NCBI GenBank assembly: GCA_002352205.1
Contig: DEHZ01000015.1
Coordinates: 372,001-436,000 of the forward strand
DNA from: Flavobacterium sp. UBA2787
GTDB lineage: Bacteria > Bacteroidota > Bacteroidia > Flavobacteriales > Flavobacteriaceae
Length of the DNA: 64,000 nucleotides
Reading direction: 5' to 3'
This document shows positions 53,531 to 63,553 of this stretch, piece by piece (within the stretch, counting starts at the first letter, position 1; each line of letters opens with the position of its first letter). The notes beneath the pieces were generated by a model, which saw only the letters and a program-made list of their open reading frames with translations, made no database searches and was not told the origin of the DNA. Made by a program: the position numbers and the translations under genes.

Positions 53531-54055
53531 ATGAGTACTAAAGTTATACAGGCACTATATAATGATGATGACATCCTAATGGATGCCGTGAAAGAGACTC
53601 GCAAAGCTCATCATCATATTGAAGAGGTTTATACTCCTTTTCCAGTTCACGGATTGGATAAAGCCATGGGGTTAGCACCAACACGACTTGCAATTGCATC
53701 GTTTATGTATGGATGTGTAGGACTTTCATTTGCTACTTGGATGATGAATTATATTATGATTCAAGATTGGCCACAAGATATCGGTGGAAAACCAAGTTTT
53801 AGTTACATTGAAAATATGCCGGCATTCGTGCCAATTATGTTTGAGCTTACGGTTTTCTTTGCGGCTCACTTAATGGTAATTACTTTTTATATGAGAAGTA
53901 AATTATGGCCTTTCAAACAAGCAGAAAACCCTGATGTTAGAACAACAGATGACCACTTTTTAATGGAAGTTGCTGTTCATAATAACGAACAAGAACTGTC
54001 TGATTTCTTAAAGAAAACAGGAGCAGTTGAAATTAAAGTTGTAGAAAAGCATTAA
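53531..54055 (+). CDS. actD: Alternative Complex III subunit ActD (DUF3341)
   Basis: 174 residues with two transmembrane helices (about 60-82 and 107-127) and the DUF3341 features ALYNDDDILMDAVKETR, YTPFPVHGLDKAMGL and the C-terminal DDHFLMEVAV. Small membrane subunit that packs against ActC in known complexes. 22 bp after actC. Confidence 0.92.
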   Translation: MSTKVIQALYNDDDILMDAVKETRKAHHHIEEVYTPFPVHGLDKAMGLAPTRLAIASFMYGCVGLSFATWMMNYIMIQDWPQDIGGKPSFSYIENMPAFVPIMFELTVFFAAHLMVITFYMRSKLWPFKQAENPDVRTTDDHFLMEVAVHNNEQELSDFLKKTGAVEIKVVEKH

Positions 54056-54064
54056 GATAGAAAT

Positions 54065-54628
54065 ATGAAAAGCTTATTTAAAATAGCCCTATTGTTTGGA
54101 TTAGCCGTTTCGGTGACCTCTTGTTTTAATAGCAAAAGTCCAAATTATCAATTTTTTCCAAATATGTACGAGTCAGTTGGGTATGAAACCTATGCTGAAT
54201 CAGAAGCATTTAATGGCGAAAATCAACTAAAAGGTCAAACTGCTCAAGAACCTGCCGTAGGAAGTATCAAAAGAGGTTTTGAAATTTATGAATATGAAAA
54301 TTCAACAGCCGGATACGAATTAGCTAAGGCAAATTTAATTTCTCCAATTGACTCAATTTCTGAAAAAGAAGTTGCTAAGGGAAAAGAACTTTACGGAATT
54401 TATTGTGCCATTTGCCACGGTGATTCAGGAAATGGAAAAGGAAAATTAGTGGAAAGAGAGAAGTTTCTTGGAGTTCCAAGTTATGCCGATAGACCAGTTA
54501 CTGAGGGAAGTGTTTTTCACGTGATTACCTACGGTTTAAATTCAATGGGTTCTCATGCTAACCAATTATCGCAACACGAACGTTGGTTAGTGACTGATTA
54601 TGTTCTTCAGTTAAAAAGTAAATTATAA
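54065..54628 (+). CDS. actE: Alternative Complex III subunit ActE (monohaem cytochrome c lipoprotein)
   Basis: 187 residues. Lipoprotein signal with lipobox SVTSC (Cys about residue 20). One cytochrome c domain (about 105-187) with CAICH and a distal Met in LNSMGSHANQLS. Accepts electrons from ActA and passes them toward the oxidase. 10 bp after actD. Confidence 0.93.
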   Translation: MKSLFKIALLFGLAVSVTSCFNSKSPNYQFFPNMYESVGYETYAESEAFNGENQLKGQTAQEPAVGSIKRGFEIYEYENSTAGYELAKANLISPIDSISEKEVAKGKELYGIYCAICHGDSGNGKGKLVEREKFLGVPSYADRPVTEGSVFHVITYGLNSMGSHANQLSQHERWLVTDYVLQLKSKL

Positions 54629-54653
54629 TTATTGACAACTAGATTGTATAGAT

Positions 54654-55994
54654 ATGTATACCTTTTCAAGTAAATTAAAAGTTTTTTCCTTTGTTCTAAT
54701 AATCGTTGGATTGTTGGGAATTGGATATAGTTTTATTTCTGCTCCAAAAACCACAGCCGATGTAGAAAAAATTCTTAAAGCTGAAGAAGACGCTCATCAC
54801 GGTGCTCACGACGCTCATGCTCATGATGCACACGGACATGATGCTAATAGTGCAGAAGCACACGCAGAACATGAAGAACATTTAAACCATGTTTTACATC
54901 AGTTACAAAATAAGCCTTGGGCTGCTTTGTATGTTGCTGCCATCTTTTTTATGTTAATTTCACTTGGTGTGTTGGCTTTCTATGCAATTCAAAATGTGGC
55001 TCAAGCAGGATGGTCTCCGGTATTGTTTAGAGTTATGCAAGGAATCACGGCCTATCTACCATGGGGATCTGCTATCTTTTTTATATTATTAGTTCTTTCA
55101 GCTTTCCATTTTAACCATTTATTTGTATGGATGGATCCTGAATTAGTTAATCCGGAAAGTCCAAAATTTGATAAACTTTTATATAATAAAAAAGGATATT
55201 TAAATGAATGGTTTTGGTTAATCAGAGCAGCTATATTTATCATCGGATGGAATTTATACCGTTATTTCTCCAGAAAAAATTGTTTAGCTCAAGATGAAGC
55301 TTCTGATAACGCATTCTACAAAAAGAATTTCAACATTTCAGCCGGGTTTTTAGTATTCTTTATCGTTACAGAATCAATCATGTCTTGGGACTGGATTATG
55401 TCTGTTGATCCTCACTGGTTTTCTACGTTATTCGGATGGTATGTATTTGCTTCTTTCTTCGTAAGTGGAATTACTGTGATTGCAATGGTAACATTATACT
55501 TAAAATCAAGAGGTTATTTAGAACATGTAAATACTAGCCACATTCACGATTTAGCTAAGTTTATGTTTGGTATTAGTGTGTTTTGGACGTATTTATGGTT
55601 CTCTCAATTCATGTTAATTTGGTATTCAAATATACCGGAAGAAGTTACTTATTTCGTAACAAGAATTGAACAATATAATTTACCTTTCTTCGGAATGGTT
55701 GCAATGAACTTTATTTTCCCATTCTTAATCTTAATTAATACAGATTTCAAACGTATTACTTGGGTTTTAGTGATGGCTGGAGTAGTAATTTTATTAGGAC
55801 ATTATGTTGATTTCTTCAACATGATTATGCCGGCTACTGTTGGTGACAGATGGTTTATAGGGATCGGAGAGATTGGTTCATTGCTTTTCTTCCTTGGATT
55901 ATTTATTTTAATAGTGTTTACAGCTTTAACAAAAGCACCATTATTACCAAAAAGAAATCCATTTATCGAAGAGAGTAAACATTTTCATTATTAA
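54654..55994 (+). CDS. actF: Alternative Complex III subunit ActF
   Basis: 446 residues, about ten transmembrane helices, homologous to ActC but without a quinol site in known structures. A His/Asp/Ala/Glu-rich loop after the first helix (about residues 45-85, many HAHDAH-type runs) is unusual in composition and could bind metal or simply be acidic-histidine linker. 26 bp after actE. Confidence 0.92.
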   Translation: MYTFSSKLKVFSFVLIIVGLLGIGYSFISAPKTTADVEKILKAEEDAHHGAHDAHAHDAHGHDANSAEAHAEHEEHLNHVLHQLQNKPWAALYVAAIFFMLISLGVLAFYAIQNVAQAGWSPVLFRVMQGITAYLPWGSAIFFILLVLSAFHFNHLFVWMDPELVNPESPKFDKLLYNKKGYLNEWFWLIRAAIFIIGWNLYRYFSRKNCLAQDEASDNAFYKKNFNISAGFLVFFIVTESIMSWDWIMSVDPHWFSTLFGWYVFASFFVSGITVIAMVTLYLKSRGYLEHVNTSHIHDLAKFMFGISVFWTYLWFSQFMLIWYSNIPEEVTYFVTRIEQYNLPFFGMVAMNFIFPFLILINTDFKRITWVLVMAGVVILLGHYVDFFNMIMPATVGDRWFIGIGEIGSLLFFLGLFILIVFTALTKAPLLPKRNPFIEESKHFHY

Positions 55995-56013
55995 TATTTA
56001 AAGATTTAGACAG

Positions 56014-57171
56014 ATGACAAGTTTGTTAGTACTAGTTGTTTTAGTTTTAGTATCAGTAGCCATTTGGCAATTGACCAAAATATTTGATTTAACGCAAGTA
56101 GGAGGTGATGCTGATAATTCTCAAGTGGCTAATGACAATGATAATAATGTAAATGGTTACTTAATGTTTGCCTTTTTGGTTTTCATTTATATTACAACAA
56201 TTGTTTGTGTAGTTAAGTATGGACATTTTCCATTAATGAGTAATTCTGCTTCAGAACACGGAGTAGAAGTAGATCGTTTGATGTGGATTTCAATGATTCT
56301 TATTTTCTTTGTTCAAACAATTACGCAAGCATTATTGCATTACTTCGCATTCAAATACAGAGGGAAAAAAGGAAATACCGCACTGTATTTTGCCGATAAC
56401 AATAAATTAGAAATGATATGGAGTATCATTCCTGCGATTACATTAGCCGGTTTAATTCTTTACGGATTATATGCTTGGACAAACATTATGTTTGTTGACG
56501 AAGAAACTGAAAACCCAATGGTTGTAGAAATTTATGCAAAGCAATTCGGGTGGGAAGTTCGTTATGCCGGAGAAGATAATGTCTTAGGTAAAGCAAATGT
56601 TCGTTACATTGAAGGAATCAATACATTAGGTGTTGATTTAGCCGATCCGAATGCTCAAGATGACATTACAGCATCAGAATTACATTTACCAAAAGGAGTA
56701 AAGGTAGTTTTCAAAATTCGTTCTCAAGACGTTTTGCACTCAGCATACATGCCTCACTTTAGAGCTCAGATGAACTGTGTTCCCGGTATGGTTACGCAAT
56801 TTGCTTTTACGCCAACTATCACTACAGCAGAGATGAGAAATTCACCTGAAATGATAGAAAAAGTTGCCACAATCAACAAAATTAGAGCTGAGAAAAGCAA
56901 AGAATTAGCTGCAAAAGGAGAAGCTATTTTAGATCCATACACATTTGATTACCTTTTATTGTGTAATAAAATTTGTGGAAAATCGCATTATAATATGCAA
57001 ATGAAAATTGTTGTTGAAAGTAAAGAAGATTTCAAAAAATGGTTAAGCGAAAAAACAACGTTGGTTCAAGCTATCAAAGCTCAGGAACAACCTGCTGAAG
57101 AAATTAGTATAGAAGAAGATTCTACCAAAGTAGTTGTTGATTCCACTTTAGTAGTTCAAGTAGTAAAATAA
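56014..57171 (+). CDS. coxB: Cytochrome c oxidase subunit II
   Basis: 385 residues. Extra N-terminal helix (1-22), then the usual two transmembrane helices (about 45-70 and 88-115 region) and a cupredoxin domain. CuA ligands are visible: His in VLHSAYMPHF and CNKICGKSHYNM (Cys-x3-Cys-x3-His-x2-Met). An insert of about 50 residues separates the two ligand groups, common in this lineage. No fused cytochrome c domain, so ActA or ActE probably donates directly. 20 bp after actF. Confidence 0.94.
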   Translation: MTSLLVLVVLVLVSVAIWQLTKIFDLTQVGGDADNSQVANDNDNNVNGYLMFAFLVFIYITTIVCVVKYGHFPLMSNSASEHGVEVDRLMWISMILIFFVQTITQALLHYFAFKYRGKKGNTALYFADNNKLEMIWSIIPAITLAGLILYGLYAWTNIMFVDEETENPMVVEIYAKQFGWEVRYAGEDNVLGKANVRYIEGINTLGVDLADPNAQDDITASELHLPKGVKVVFKIRSQDVLHSAYMPHFRAQMNCVPGMVTQFAFTPTITTAEMRNSPEMIEKVATINKIRAEKSKELAAKGEAILDPYTFDYLLLCNKICGKSHYNMQMKIVVESKEDFKKWLSEKTTLVQAIKAQEQPAEEISIEEDSTKVVVDSTLVVQVVK

Positions 57172-57204
57172 AAATAGCTAAATTAAAAATTATAATTTAA
57201 GAGT

Positions 57205-59007
57205 ATGTCAGCACACGATCACGCAAACGAACACGATCACGGACACGAACACGAACATCACCACAAAGATACTTTTATCACAAAGTACATCTTTAGTATT
57301 GATCATAAAATGATTGCCAAACAATACCTAATCACTGGTTTGATTATGGGTATTATTGGTGTGGCAATGTCTTTGTTGTTCAGAATGCAATTGGCATGGC
57401 CGGAAGAATCTTTTAAAATTTTTAATGTATTACTTGGAGACGAATATGCCCCGGACGGAGTAATGCGTAACGATATTTATTTAGCCTTAGTCACAATTCA
57501 CGGAACCATTATGGTTTTCTTTGTATTAACGGCTGGGTTAAGCGGAACCTTTAGTAATTTATTGATTCCTCTGCAAATTGGAGCTCGTGATATGGCATCC
57601 GGTTTCTTGAATATGATTTCCTATTGGTTATTCTTTTTATCAAGTGTTGTAATGATTTGTTCTTTATTCGTCGAGTCTGGACCAGCTTCAGCAGGATGGA
57701 CAATTTACCCGCCGTTAAGTGCACTTCCACAAGCAATTCCCGGTTCAGGAACCGGTATGACGTTGTGGTTGGTTTCGATGGCAATTTTCATCGCTTCTTC
57801 ATTAATGGGGTCTTTAAATTATGTAGTTACAGTAATCAACCTTAGAACTAAAGGAATGTCTATGACAAGATTGCCTTTAACTATTTGGGCATTCTTTGTA
57901 ACAGCTATTATTGGTATCGTATCTTTCCCAGTTCTTTTATCAGCAGCGTTATTGTTGATTTTTGATAGAAGTTTTGGAACCTCGTTCTTTCTTTCGGATA
58001 TTTTCATAGCAGGTGAAGTTTTACATTATCAAGGTGGTTCTCCGGTATTATTTGAACACTTATTTTGGTTCTTAGGACACCCGGAAGTTTACATCGTTTT
58101 ATTACCCGCATTAGGAATTACATCAGAAATTATAGCAACCAATTCACGTAAGCCTATCTTTGGTTACCGTGCGATGATTGCTTCAATTATAGCTATTGCA
58201 TTTTTATCAACAATCGTTTGGGGCCACCACATGTTTATCTCAGGAATGAATCCATTCTTAGGTTCTGTGTTTACCTTTACAACTTTGTTGATTGCAATTC
58301 CTTCAGCAGTAAAAGCGTTCAACTATATCACAACATTATGGAAAGGTAACCTTCAGTTAAATCCTGCCATGTTATTCTCTATCGGATTGGTTTCTACATT
58401 CATCACGGGAGGTTTAACAGGTATTATTTTAGGAGACAGTACACTTGATATTAATGTTCACGATACGTATTTCGTTGTAGCTCACTTCCACTTAGTAATG
58501 GGTATTTCTGCTCTTTACGGAATGTTCGCCGGAATTTACCATTGGTTCCCAAGAATGTTCGGAAGAATGTTAAATAAAAACTTAGGTTATGTTCACTTCT
58601 GGGTAACTGCTGTTTGTGCGTACGGAGTATTCTTCCCAATGCACTTTATCGGAATGGCTGGTTTACCTAGACGTTATTACACCAATACTGCATTCCCATT
58701 ATTTGATGATTTGCAAAACGTAAATGTTATCATTACAATGTTTGCTTTAGTAGGTGGTGCTTTCCAATTAGTATTCATTTGGAATTTCTTCCACAGTATG
58801 TTCTACGGTAAAAAATCTGAAATAAATCCGTGGAGATCAAACACATTAGAATGGACTGCTCCAGTTGAACACATTCACGGAAACTGGCCTGGTGCTCTTC
58901 CTGAAGTTCACAGATGGCCTTATGATTACAGTAAGCCAGGACATGTGGAAGATTTTGTACCTCAAACAGTTCCAATGGGACCGGATGAAGAAAAATTACA
59001 TCACTAA
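57205..59007 (+). CDS. coxA: Cytochrome c oxidase subunit I
   Basis: 600 residues with twelve transmembrane helices. Catalytic landmarks: HGTIMVFF, LFWFLGHPEVYIVLLPA (CuB His and cross-linked Tyr), HHMFISGMNP, and FVVAHFHLVMG with haem ligands. The N terminus has a striking His-rich stretch (HDHANEHDHGHEHEHHH, about residues 4-21). Terminal oxidase reducing O2 to water; forms a supercomplex with ACIII in related bacteria. Last gene of the cluster. Confidence 0.96.
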   Translation: MSAHDHANEHDHGHEHEHHHKDTFITKYIFSIDHKMIAKQYLITGLIMGIIGVAMSLLFRMQLAWPEESFKIFNVLLGDEYAPDGVMRNDIYLALVTIHGTIMVFFVLTAGLSGTFSNLLIPLQIGARDMASGFLNMISYWLFFLSSVVMICSLFVESGPASAGWTIYPPLSALPQAIPGSGTGMTLWLVSMAIFIASSLMGSLNYVVTVINLRTKGMSMTRLPLTIWAFFVTAIIGIVSFPVLLSAALLLIFDRSFGTSFFLSDIFIAGEVLHYQGGSPVLFEHLFWFLGHPEVYIVLLPALGITSEIIATNSRKPIFGYRAMIASIIAIAFLSTIVWGHHMFISGMNPFLGSVFTFTTLLIAIPSAVKAFNYITTLWKGNLQLNPAMLFSIGLVSTFITGGLTGIILGDSTLDINVHDTYFVVAHFHLVMGISALYGMFAGIYHWFPRMFGRMLNKNLGYVHFWVTAVCAYGVFFPMHFIGMAGLPRRYYTNTAFPLFDDLQNVNVIITMFALVGGAFQLVFIWNFFHSMFYGKKSEINPWRSNTLEWTAPVEHIHGNWPGALPEVHRWPYDYSKPGHVEDFVPQTVPMGPDEEKLHH

Positions 59008-59028
59008 TTATTATTAATTCATATTTAA

Positions 59029-59064
59029 AAAAGTCCTTTCATTTTTTTGAAAGGGCTTTTTTAT
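59029..59064 (+). terminator. Terminator of the act-cox cluster
   Basis: AAAGTCCTTTC (59030-59040) pairs with GAAAGGGCTTT (59049-59059) with one G-T wobble, followed by T-rich sequence. Confidence 0.85.
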
Positions 59065-59092
59065 TTATCTTTATTCTGATAAATTTTTAGTT

Positions 59093-59305
59093 ATGGATTC
59101 ATCAAAAGAATATACTAACGGCGAAGTTACAATCGTTTGGAAACCCGATTTATGCACTCATTCCGCCAATTGTGTAAAAGGTTTACCAACCGTTTTTCAA
59201 CCCAAAGAAAAACCATGGATAAAAGAAAAAGGTGCTTCAACGGAAGAAATTATTAATCAGATTATCAAATGTCCTTCGGGAGCACTCACTTTTTTATTTA
59301 AATAA
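59093..59305 (+). CDS. YjdI-family (4Fe-4S mono-cluster) protein
   Basis: 70 residues: VTIVWKPDLCTHSANCVKGLPTVF in spaced form and KCPSGALTF. The three or four cysteines at positions typical for Fer4_19 suggest a single iron-sulfur cluster. Partner of the small acetyltransferase 11 bp downstream, a pairing also found in E. coli (yjdI-yjdJ). Role unknown. Confidence 0.85.
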   Translation: MDSSKEYTNGEVTIVWKPDLCTHSANCVKGLPTVFQPKEKPWIKEKGASTEEIINQIIKCPSGALTFLFK

Positions 59306-59316
59306 AGAAAAATAAT

Positions 59317-59625
59317 ATGGCAGATAGATATGAAGCAGTTGATTTACTGAAAAATGAAGAAAAGAAATGTTTTGAACTTCACGTCGAAGGTCACATCGCT
59401 TTTATTGAATATATCCTGACAAATCAAAATGTTATGTACCTAACGCATACAGAAGTTCCTGTTGCATTGGAAGGAAAAGGTGTTGGAAGTAGCATCGTTG
59501 TCAAAGCATTAAATTATATCAAAGCAAACAATTTCACTCTAGCTCCACTTTGCCCTTTTGTCGCAGCTTACCTTAAAAGATATCCGGAATGGAAAGAAAT
59601 TTTAGCTCCTGGATACCACGTTTAA
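59317..59625 (+). CDS. YjdJ-like GNAT-family N-acetyltransferase
   Basis: 102 residues, the short GNAT form. LTHTEVPVALEGKGVGSSIVVKALNYIKA in spaced form carries the acetyl-CoA loop (EGKGVGS), and the ending LAPLCPFVAAYLKRYPEW is characteristic of this subfamily with its conserved Cys. Co-transcribed with the YjdI-like gene. Substrate unknown. Confidence 0.88.
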   Translation: MADRYEAVDLLKNEEKKCFELHVEGHIAFIEYILTNQNVMYLTHTEVPVALEGKGVGSSIVVKALNYIKANNFTLAPLCPFVAAYLKRYPEWKEILAPGYHV

Positions 59626-59667
59626 CTATTTCTTTTTATAAATAGACTTTGTCTTATCTTTGCTTTT

Positions 59668-60693
59668 ATGAATGAATATTTAGACCCAACCAACAAAGGT
59701 TTTAATCCGGAAGAACTCGATCTTGAAAAAAAGTTGAGACCGCTTTCATTTGATGATTTTGCCGGGCAAGACCAAGTTTTAGAAAATTTAAAAGTTTTTG
59801 TAGAAGCCGCCAATCAAAGGGAAGAAGCTCTCGATCACACCCTTTTTCACGGTCCTCCCGGATTAGGAAAAACAACATTAGCGAATATTTTGGCAAATGA
59901 ATTAGGGGTTGGAATCAAAATTACTTCGGGACCAGTGTTGGATAAACCTGGAGATTTAGCAGGTTTACTTACGAATTTAGAGGACAGAGACGTTCTCTTT
60001 ATTGACGAAATTCACCGTCTTAGTCCAATTGTAGAAGAATATTTGTATTCTGCAATGGAGGATTTTAAAATTGATATTATGATTGAATCCGGACCAAATG
60101 CAAGAACGGTTCAGATTAATCTCAATCCATTTACCTTGGTAGGAGCAACCACGCGTTCAGGCTTACTTACCGCACCAATGCGAGCTCGTTTCGGAATTCA
60201 AAGTCGATTGCAATATTATAATACGGAATTGTTAACTACTATCGTTCAGCGTAGTTCTTCCATTTTGAAAGTTCCAATTTCTATGGAAGCAGCTATCGAA
60301 ATTGCCGGAAGAAGTCGAGGAACTCCTCGTATAGCAAATGCATTATTACGTAGAGTTCGTGATTTCGCTCAAATAAAAGGCAACGGTAAAATCGACATCG
60401 AAATTGCAAGATACGCTCTAAAAGCTCTAAATGTTGATGCTCACGGTTTAGATGAAATGGACAATAAAATCCTAAACACCATCATCGATAAATTCAAAGG
60501 TGGTCCGGTTGGTCTATCAACATTAGCAACTGCTGTTTCTGAAAGTGGTGAAACCATCGAAGAAGTCTATGAACCTTTTTTAATTCAAGAAGGTTTTATT
60601 ATGCGAACACCTAGAGGAAGAGAAGTAACGGAGAAAGCATACAAACATCTGGGGAAAGTTAGAACCAATATCCAAGGTGGCTTGTTCGAATAA
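59668..60693 (+). CDS. ruvB: Holliday junction branch-migration ATPase RuvB
   Basis: 341 residues. Walker [13 protein letters not shown], Walker B LFIDEIHR, sensor [18 protein letters not shown] in spaced form, and C-terminal winged helix [16 protein letters not shown]. Drives branch migration with RuvA in recombination repair. A TATCTTTG -7 element ends at 59662, five bases before the ATG, so the transcript may be leaderless. Confidence 0.97.
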   Translation: MNEYLDPTNKGFNPEELDLEKKLRPLSFDDFAGQDQVLENLKVFVEAANQREEALDHTLFHGPPGLGKTTLANILANELGVGIKITSGPVLDKPGDLAGLLTNLEDRDVLFIDEIHRLSPIVEEYLYSAMEDFKIDIMIESGPNARTVQINLNPFTLVGATTRSGLLTAPMRARFGIQSRLQYYNTELLTTIVQRSSSILKVPISMEAAIEIAGRSRGTPRIANALLRRVRDFAQIKGNGKIDIEIARYALKALNVDAHGLDEMDNKILNTIIDKFKGGPVGLSTLATAVSESGETIEEVYEPFLIQEGFIMRTPRGREVTEKAYKHLGKVRTNIQGGLFE

Positions 60694-60714
60694 CGAAAAG
60701 CAATATAAAGCACT

Positions 60715-62046
60715 ATGAGTTTACCGAGTTCAATTCCTGAAGTTTCCTTTTTTAAATTCCTTAATCATGCGAATAATATTTTAAAAAATCCGTTGCCTTT
60801 TCATGCCAAAAATTTTAAAAATCTAGGTGATATTTTTCGTCTAAATATTGGTTTCGGAAAATCTGTTTTATTTTGCAGAGACGCAGGGTTATTGCAACAC
60901 ACACTTCAAAAAAACCAAAAAAATTACACTAAATCGTATATTCAAACAAAAGATTTAGCAAAATATGTTGGAAAAGGTTTATTGACAGCAGAAGGCGAAC
61001 ATTGGCAAAAACAACGCAAATTAATTCAACCCGCTTTCCACAAAAGTCAGCTTGTTTTATTGTTAGATACTATCCAACATACGATTTTAGAAGAATTAAA
61101 AAATATCAAAACCGGAAAACCAATGGATGTTTTCCCGGTTTTCAACGATTTGGCCTTTCAAACTGTTGTAAAATCCATATTTAATATTGCGATTTCTGAT
61201 GCTGATATTGCTTCGTTGCAACATACCACCGAAGCAACGCAACAAATGTTAGTGCAAGAACTGAGACAACCTTTTTTGGTTTGGTGGTTTAATTTATCAG
61301 GAAAGACAAAAAAGCATTTAGATTTAACTCAAAATTCCAGAACCATTCTGAGACGGTTAGTTGAAGAACGAAAGCTAAGTAACACAAAGCATGATGATTT
61401 GTTGGATATGCTTTTAAGTGCAAAATATGAAGATGGAACAAGCATGGAAGAAAATCAACTGGTAGATGAAATTTTAATTTTATTTGCAGCCGGTCATGAA
61501 ACCACTTCCAATGCATTAACTTTTACAACGGAACTACTAGCTAGAAACCCTGAAGCTCAAGCCAAAATTTTAGAAGAAATACGTCATATTAAAAGTGAGT
61601 CGGATGATATCATGCATTGGATAAAAAATGCTGCTTATACAAAGTTAGTTATCGAAGAGTCCATGCGATTGTATCCGCCAGCCTATTTTATTGACCGAGT
61701 AAATATTGAAGAAGAAAACTTTAATGGAATGATTCTACCAAAAGGTTCCAATTTATTATTTTCTGTGTATGAAATTCATCGCCATCCCGATTTTTGGAAA
61801 GATCCGGAAGCATTTATTCCCGAACGTTTTTTAGAGGAAAACATTAAATTTTCTAAAAATTATTTCCCTTTTGGGGCTGGACCACGAATGTGTATTGGGA
61901 ATAATTTTGCGATGTATGAAATGATATTGGCGATAATAGCTTTGGTAGAACAGTTTGAAATTATTGAAAAGAAAGACCCCATTCAAATAAAACCATTAAT
62001 CACGTTAAAACCGCACAACGCCATTTTAGAGTTTAAAAAAAGGTAA
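60715..62046 (+). CDS. Cytochrome P450
   Basis: 443 residues with the standard P450 signatures: I-helix [11 protein letters not shown] (oxygen activation), ExxR in [10 protein letters not shown], the PERF region [10 protein letters not shown], and haem-binding [16 protein letters not shown] with the Cys ligand. Soluble. Resembles the CYP102/CYP4-like fatty-acid or terpenoid hydroxylase groups common in aquatic Bacteroidota; substrate not predictable. Lies 21 bp after ruvB and its stop overlaps queG start by one base, so the three are probably one transcript. Confidence 0.94.
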   Translation: MSLPSSIPEVSFFKFLNHANNILKNPLPFHAKNFKNLGDIFRLNIGFGKSVLFCRDAGLLQHTLQKNQKNYTKSYIQTKDLAKYVGKGLLTAEGEHWQKQRKLIQPAFHKSQLVLLLDTIQHTILEELKNIKTGKPMDVFPVFNDLAFQTVVKSIFNIAISDADIASLQHTTEATQQMLVQELRQPFLVWWFNLSGKTKKHLDLTQNSRTILRRLVEERKLSNTKHDDLLDMLLSAKYEDGTSMEENQLVDEILILFAAGHETTSNALTFTTELLARNPEAQAKILEEIRHIKSESDDIMHWIKNAAYTKLVIEESMRLYPPAYFIDRVNIEEENFNGMILPKGSNLLFSVYEIHRHPDFWKDPEAFIPERFLEENIKFSKNYFPFGAGPRMCIGNNFAMYEMILAIIALVEQFEIIEKKDPIQIKPLITLKPHNAILEFKKR

Positions 62047-62969
62047 TGAACACGAATGAGATATACTCCAACTTCATCAAGCAAGAGGCCAAACGCCTCG
62101 GTTTTTTGTCTTGCGGAATTTCCAAAGCCGGTTTTCTTGAAGAAGAAGCTCCTAGACTTGAAAAATGGCTGAACAACAACATGAACGGTCAAATGAGTTA
62201 TATGGAAAACCATTTTGATAAAAGATTGAACCCATCGTTATTAGTTGATGGAGCCAAAAGTGTCATTTCATTATTGCTGAATTATTATCCATCCGAATTT
62301 CAAAACGAAGAAAGTTATAAAATCTCAAAATATGCCTACGGACAAGATTATCATTTTGTCATAAAAGAAAAACTCAAAGAACTTTTACATTTCATCCAAA
62401 CCGAAATTGGTGAAGTTTCCGGACGAGCCTTTGTTGATTCAGCTCCGGTGTTAGACAAAGTTTGGGCAGCCAAAAGCGGTTTAGGTTGGATGGGGAAAAA
62501 CACCAATCTCATTACCCAAAAAGTGGGTTCTTTCTATTTTATTGCTGAACTAATTGTAGATTTAGAATTAGAATATGATGCTCCAACTACTGACCATTGT
62601 GGTTCGTGTACAGCCTGCATTGATGCTTGTCCAACCGAAGCCATTGTGGCTCCGTACGTGGTAGATGGTAGTAAATGCATTTCCTATTTTACCATCGAAT
62701 TAAAAGAAAACATTCCCGCAGAAATGAAAGGCAAATTGGATGATTGGGTTTTTGGTTGCGATGTGTGCCAAGATGTTTGCCCATGGAACCGTTTTTCAAA
62801 ACCGCATAGCGAACCGCTTTTTCAAGCCAATCCCGAATTACTTTCTTTCACCAAAAAAGAGTGGGAAGAAATTACAGAAGATGTTTTTAAAGAAGTGTTT
62901 AAAAATTCAGCGGTGAAAAGGACTAAGTTGGAAGGGGTGAAGAGGAATGTCGCGTTTTTAAGAGATTAA
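62046..62969 (+). CDS. queG: Epoxyqueuosine reductase
   Basis: 307 residues. Last step of queuosine formation in tRNA: reduces epoxyqueuosine using a cobalamin and two [4Fe-4S] clusters. The N-terminal cobalamin-binding region has [32 protein letters not shown] in spaced form; the catalytic segment [31 protein letters not shown] in spaced form; clusters [12 protein letters not shown] and [11 protein letters not shown]. Ends shortly after the ferredoxin region, without the HEAT repeats of longer versions. Confidence 0.95.
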   Translation: MNTNEIYSNFIKQEAKRLGFLSCGISKAGFLEEEAPRLEKWLNNNMNGQMSYMENHFDKRLNPSLLVDGAKSVISLLLNYYPSEFQNEESYKISKYAYGQDYHFVIKEKLKELLHFIQTEIGEVSGRAFVDSAPVLDKVWAAKSGLGWMGKNTNLITQKVGSFYFIAELIVDLELEYDAPTTDHCGSCTACIDACPTEAIVAPYVVDGSKCISYFTIELKENIPAEMKGKLDDWVFGCDVCQDVCPWNRFSKPHSEPLFQANPELLSFTKKEWEEITEDVFKEVFKNSAVKRTKLEGVKRNVAFLRD

Positions 62970-63121
62970 TTCTCATTTTAAGTTTGCAAAGCTTTGAATT
63001 GCTTTGTCTTTCTTAAAAAAATAATCCTCACAAATGAAAATGTACAATACATCTTAAATTACTTAGGATGATATTTAAAATAAAAATATCATCTCAAGTA
63101 ATTTTTTTGAATTTGAAAAGT
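62970..63121. other. Intergenic region after queG
   Basis: About 150 bp, AT-rich; no clear terminator stem or gene seen. Confidence 0.4.
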
Positions 63122-63529
63122 TTAATTCCCTCTGTAAGTGGAATAACCAAATGCCGAAAGAGTAATAGGAACATGATAATGACTATTGTCTTTTATCTCA
63201 AAAACAACTTCAATGAATGGATAAAAGCTTTCGGTTTTATTTTCTTTGAAATAATCACTAGTAAAATAGGTCAGTTTGTAAATTCCATTATTGTCTTTTT
63301 CAGTACTAAGAAAGTCAGTAATTCTTCCATTTTTGTCTGTTTTCTTCTCTTCTATAAAAGTCCATACTTTTGTTTTTTCATTCATTTTCTCTAGTTTAAT
63401 GGACACATTCGGAGCAGGCATGCCTTTAGAGATGTCTAAAATATGACTTGATAATTGATGTCTACTTGTCTGAGCATAAGACGTCACCGAAATTAAAATA
63501 AATAGAAACGTTAGGATTAAATTTTTCAT
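63122..63529 (-). CDS. Exported 5-hydroxyisourate hydrolase/transthyretin-like protein
   Basis: 135 residues. Signal peptide 1-19 (ending TSYAQ). The mature part follows the HIU hydrolase layout: LSSHILDISKGMPAPNVSIKLEK in spaced form with the first catalytic His, the central Arg in NGRITDFL, and YHVPITLSAFGYSTYRGN with the second His; the canonical ending is YRGS. Hydrolyses 5-hydroxyisourate to OHCU in urate breakdown, but no other urate gene is nearby, so the substrate is uncertain. Periplasmic. Confidence 0.88.
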   Translation of the reverse strand: MKNLILTFLFILISVTSYAQTSRHQLSSHILDISKGMPAPNVSIKLEKMNEKTKVWTFIEEKKTDKNGRITDFLSTEKDNNGIYKLTYFTSDYFKENKTESFYPFIEVVFEIKDNSHYHVPITLSAFGYSTYRGN

Positions 63530-63553
63530 AGTTTATGTTTTTTAAAGTTAAAA

